Positions 63,925-64,000 of a stretch of 64,000 bases of DNA are shown here, one piece after another. Where the stretch lies: assembly GCA_028714695.1 (NCBI GenBank), contig JAQTLX010000004.1, forward strand, positions 106,934-170,933. The letters are read 5' to 3'. Under the pieces are notes generated by a model. That model worked only from the letters and a program-made list of their open reading frames with translations. It was not told the origin of the DNA and searched no databases. A program made the translations under genes and the position numbers. Every line of letters starts with the position of its first letter. Position 1 is the first letter of the stretch. Source of the stretch: Ignavibacteria bacterium (GTDB lineage Bacteria > Bacteroidota > Ignavibacteria > Tepidaquicellales > Tepidaquicellaceae).

Positions 63925-64000
63925 TTAATTATTTTTCTTATCAGTCCACTCAAATAAATACCGATTGTCATACTCAATCTTACATTCTTTTAATATCGAT
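63925..64000 (-). CDS. C-terminal end of a RAYT transposase (5' part beyond window)
   Basis: The same stop and C-terminal codons as in the remnant at 63590-63769 are repeated here on the minus strand, and the frame stays open to the window edge. The 127 bp at 63874-64000 are identical to 63539-63665. Whether this copy is complete cannot be seen. Confidence 0.6.
   Translation of the reverse strand, partial: SILKECKIEYDNRYLFEWTDKKNN

Overview
The window looks like a piece of chromosome from an AT-rich bacterium of the Bacteroidetes/Chlorobi/Ignavibacteria (FCB) lineage, most likely an Ignavibacteria-type organism. The evidence is: adjacent type IX secretion genes (porU, porV) and C-terminal FlgD-like/type IX sorting domains; promoters of the TTG-N20-TAnnTTTG kind typical of Bacteroidetes; a SecA with the long FCB-type middle region; an ileS-dksA-lspA run; hpnCDE squalene genes; and a 31-residue Arg/Lys-rich mini ribosomal protein starting MPCGKK. 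The placement is inference; no rRNA or tRNA gene was seen to confirm it.

Layout. 1-10260 (+): the 3' end of a first PorU-like gene, a complete porU and porV, a secreted M6-type protease relative that has lost its HExxH zinc site, and a family 2 glycosyltransferase. 10257-14738 (-): an operon of a lipoprotein amidohydrolase homologue lacking its metal ligands, prmC, dtd, a DUF2520-type Rossmann protein and a small secreted protein. 14922-18061 (+): a MerR regulator, ettA and comF. 18058-20213 (-): a class V aminotransferase and a lytic transglycosylase. 20409-27019 (+): an ECF sigma/anti-sigma/Spy-like module, then ileS, a Lys/Ala-rich DksA-like protein and lspA; a ferredoxin (-) ends against lspA. 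27599-31808 (+): a MarR regulator, secA and a secA-coupled small gene containing an intrinsic terminator. 31801-39114 (-): hpnC-hpnD-hpnE, translationally overlapping a 1429-residue acyl-CoA dehydratase activase-like protein. 39246-41167 (+): a TIGR01777 epimerase-like protein and a sugar/aminoglycoside-kinase-like protein. 41136-47034 (-): a TolC/MacA/MacB-type efflux operon with two permeases. 47180-50606 (+): queD, a TrmH-type methyltransferase, a DtxR/MntR regulator preceded by a DtxR-like operator, and an Nramp transporter. 50623-59779 (-): ssb and the pgsA-pgpA-cinA cluster, and an operon of PASTA protein, rpe, nnr, vanZ-like, nuoN and an NHL protein, plus a His-rich Spy-like protein. 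60003-63396 (+): a TPR lipoprotein, sppA, an HU-like gene, the mini ribosomal protein and a secreted 17-residue-repeat protein.

63435-64000 holds two blocks of 48-bp palindromic repeats (hairpin gcccc-gta-ggggc), each next to the C-terminal coding end of a REP-associated tyrosine transposase (RAYT, IS200-like HUH family) on the minus strand. One copy is truncated and the other runs off the window. This is the only clear mobile-element signal.

Most of the window is housekeeping. The points most worth a second look are the REP/RAYT array and its junction, two independent enzyme homologues with erased active sites, a perfect intrinsic terminator inside an ORF that overlaps secA by 4 nt, a terminator-like hairpin in the porU leader, the CoA-dehydratase activase inside the squalene operon, and the basic-tail DksA protein with extra cysteines.
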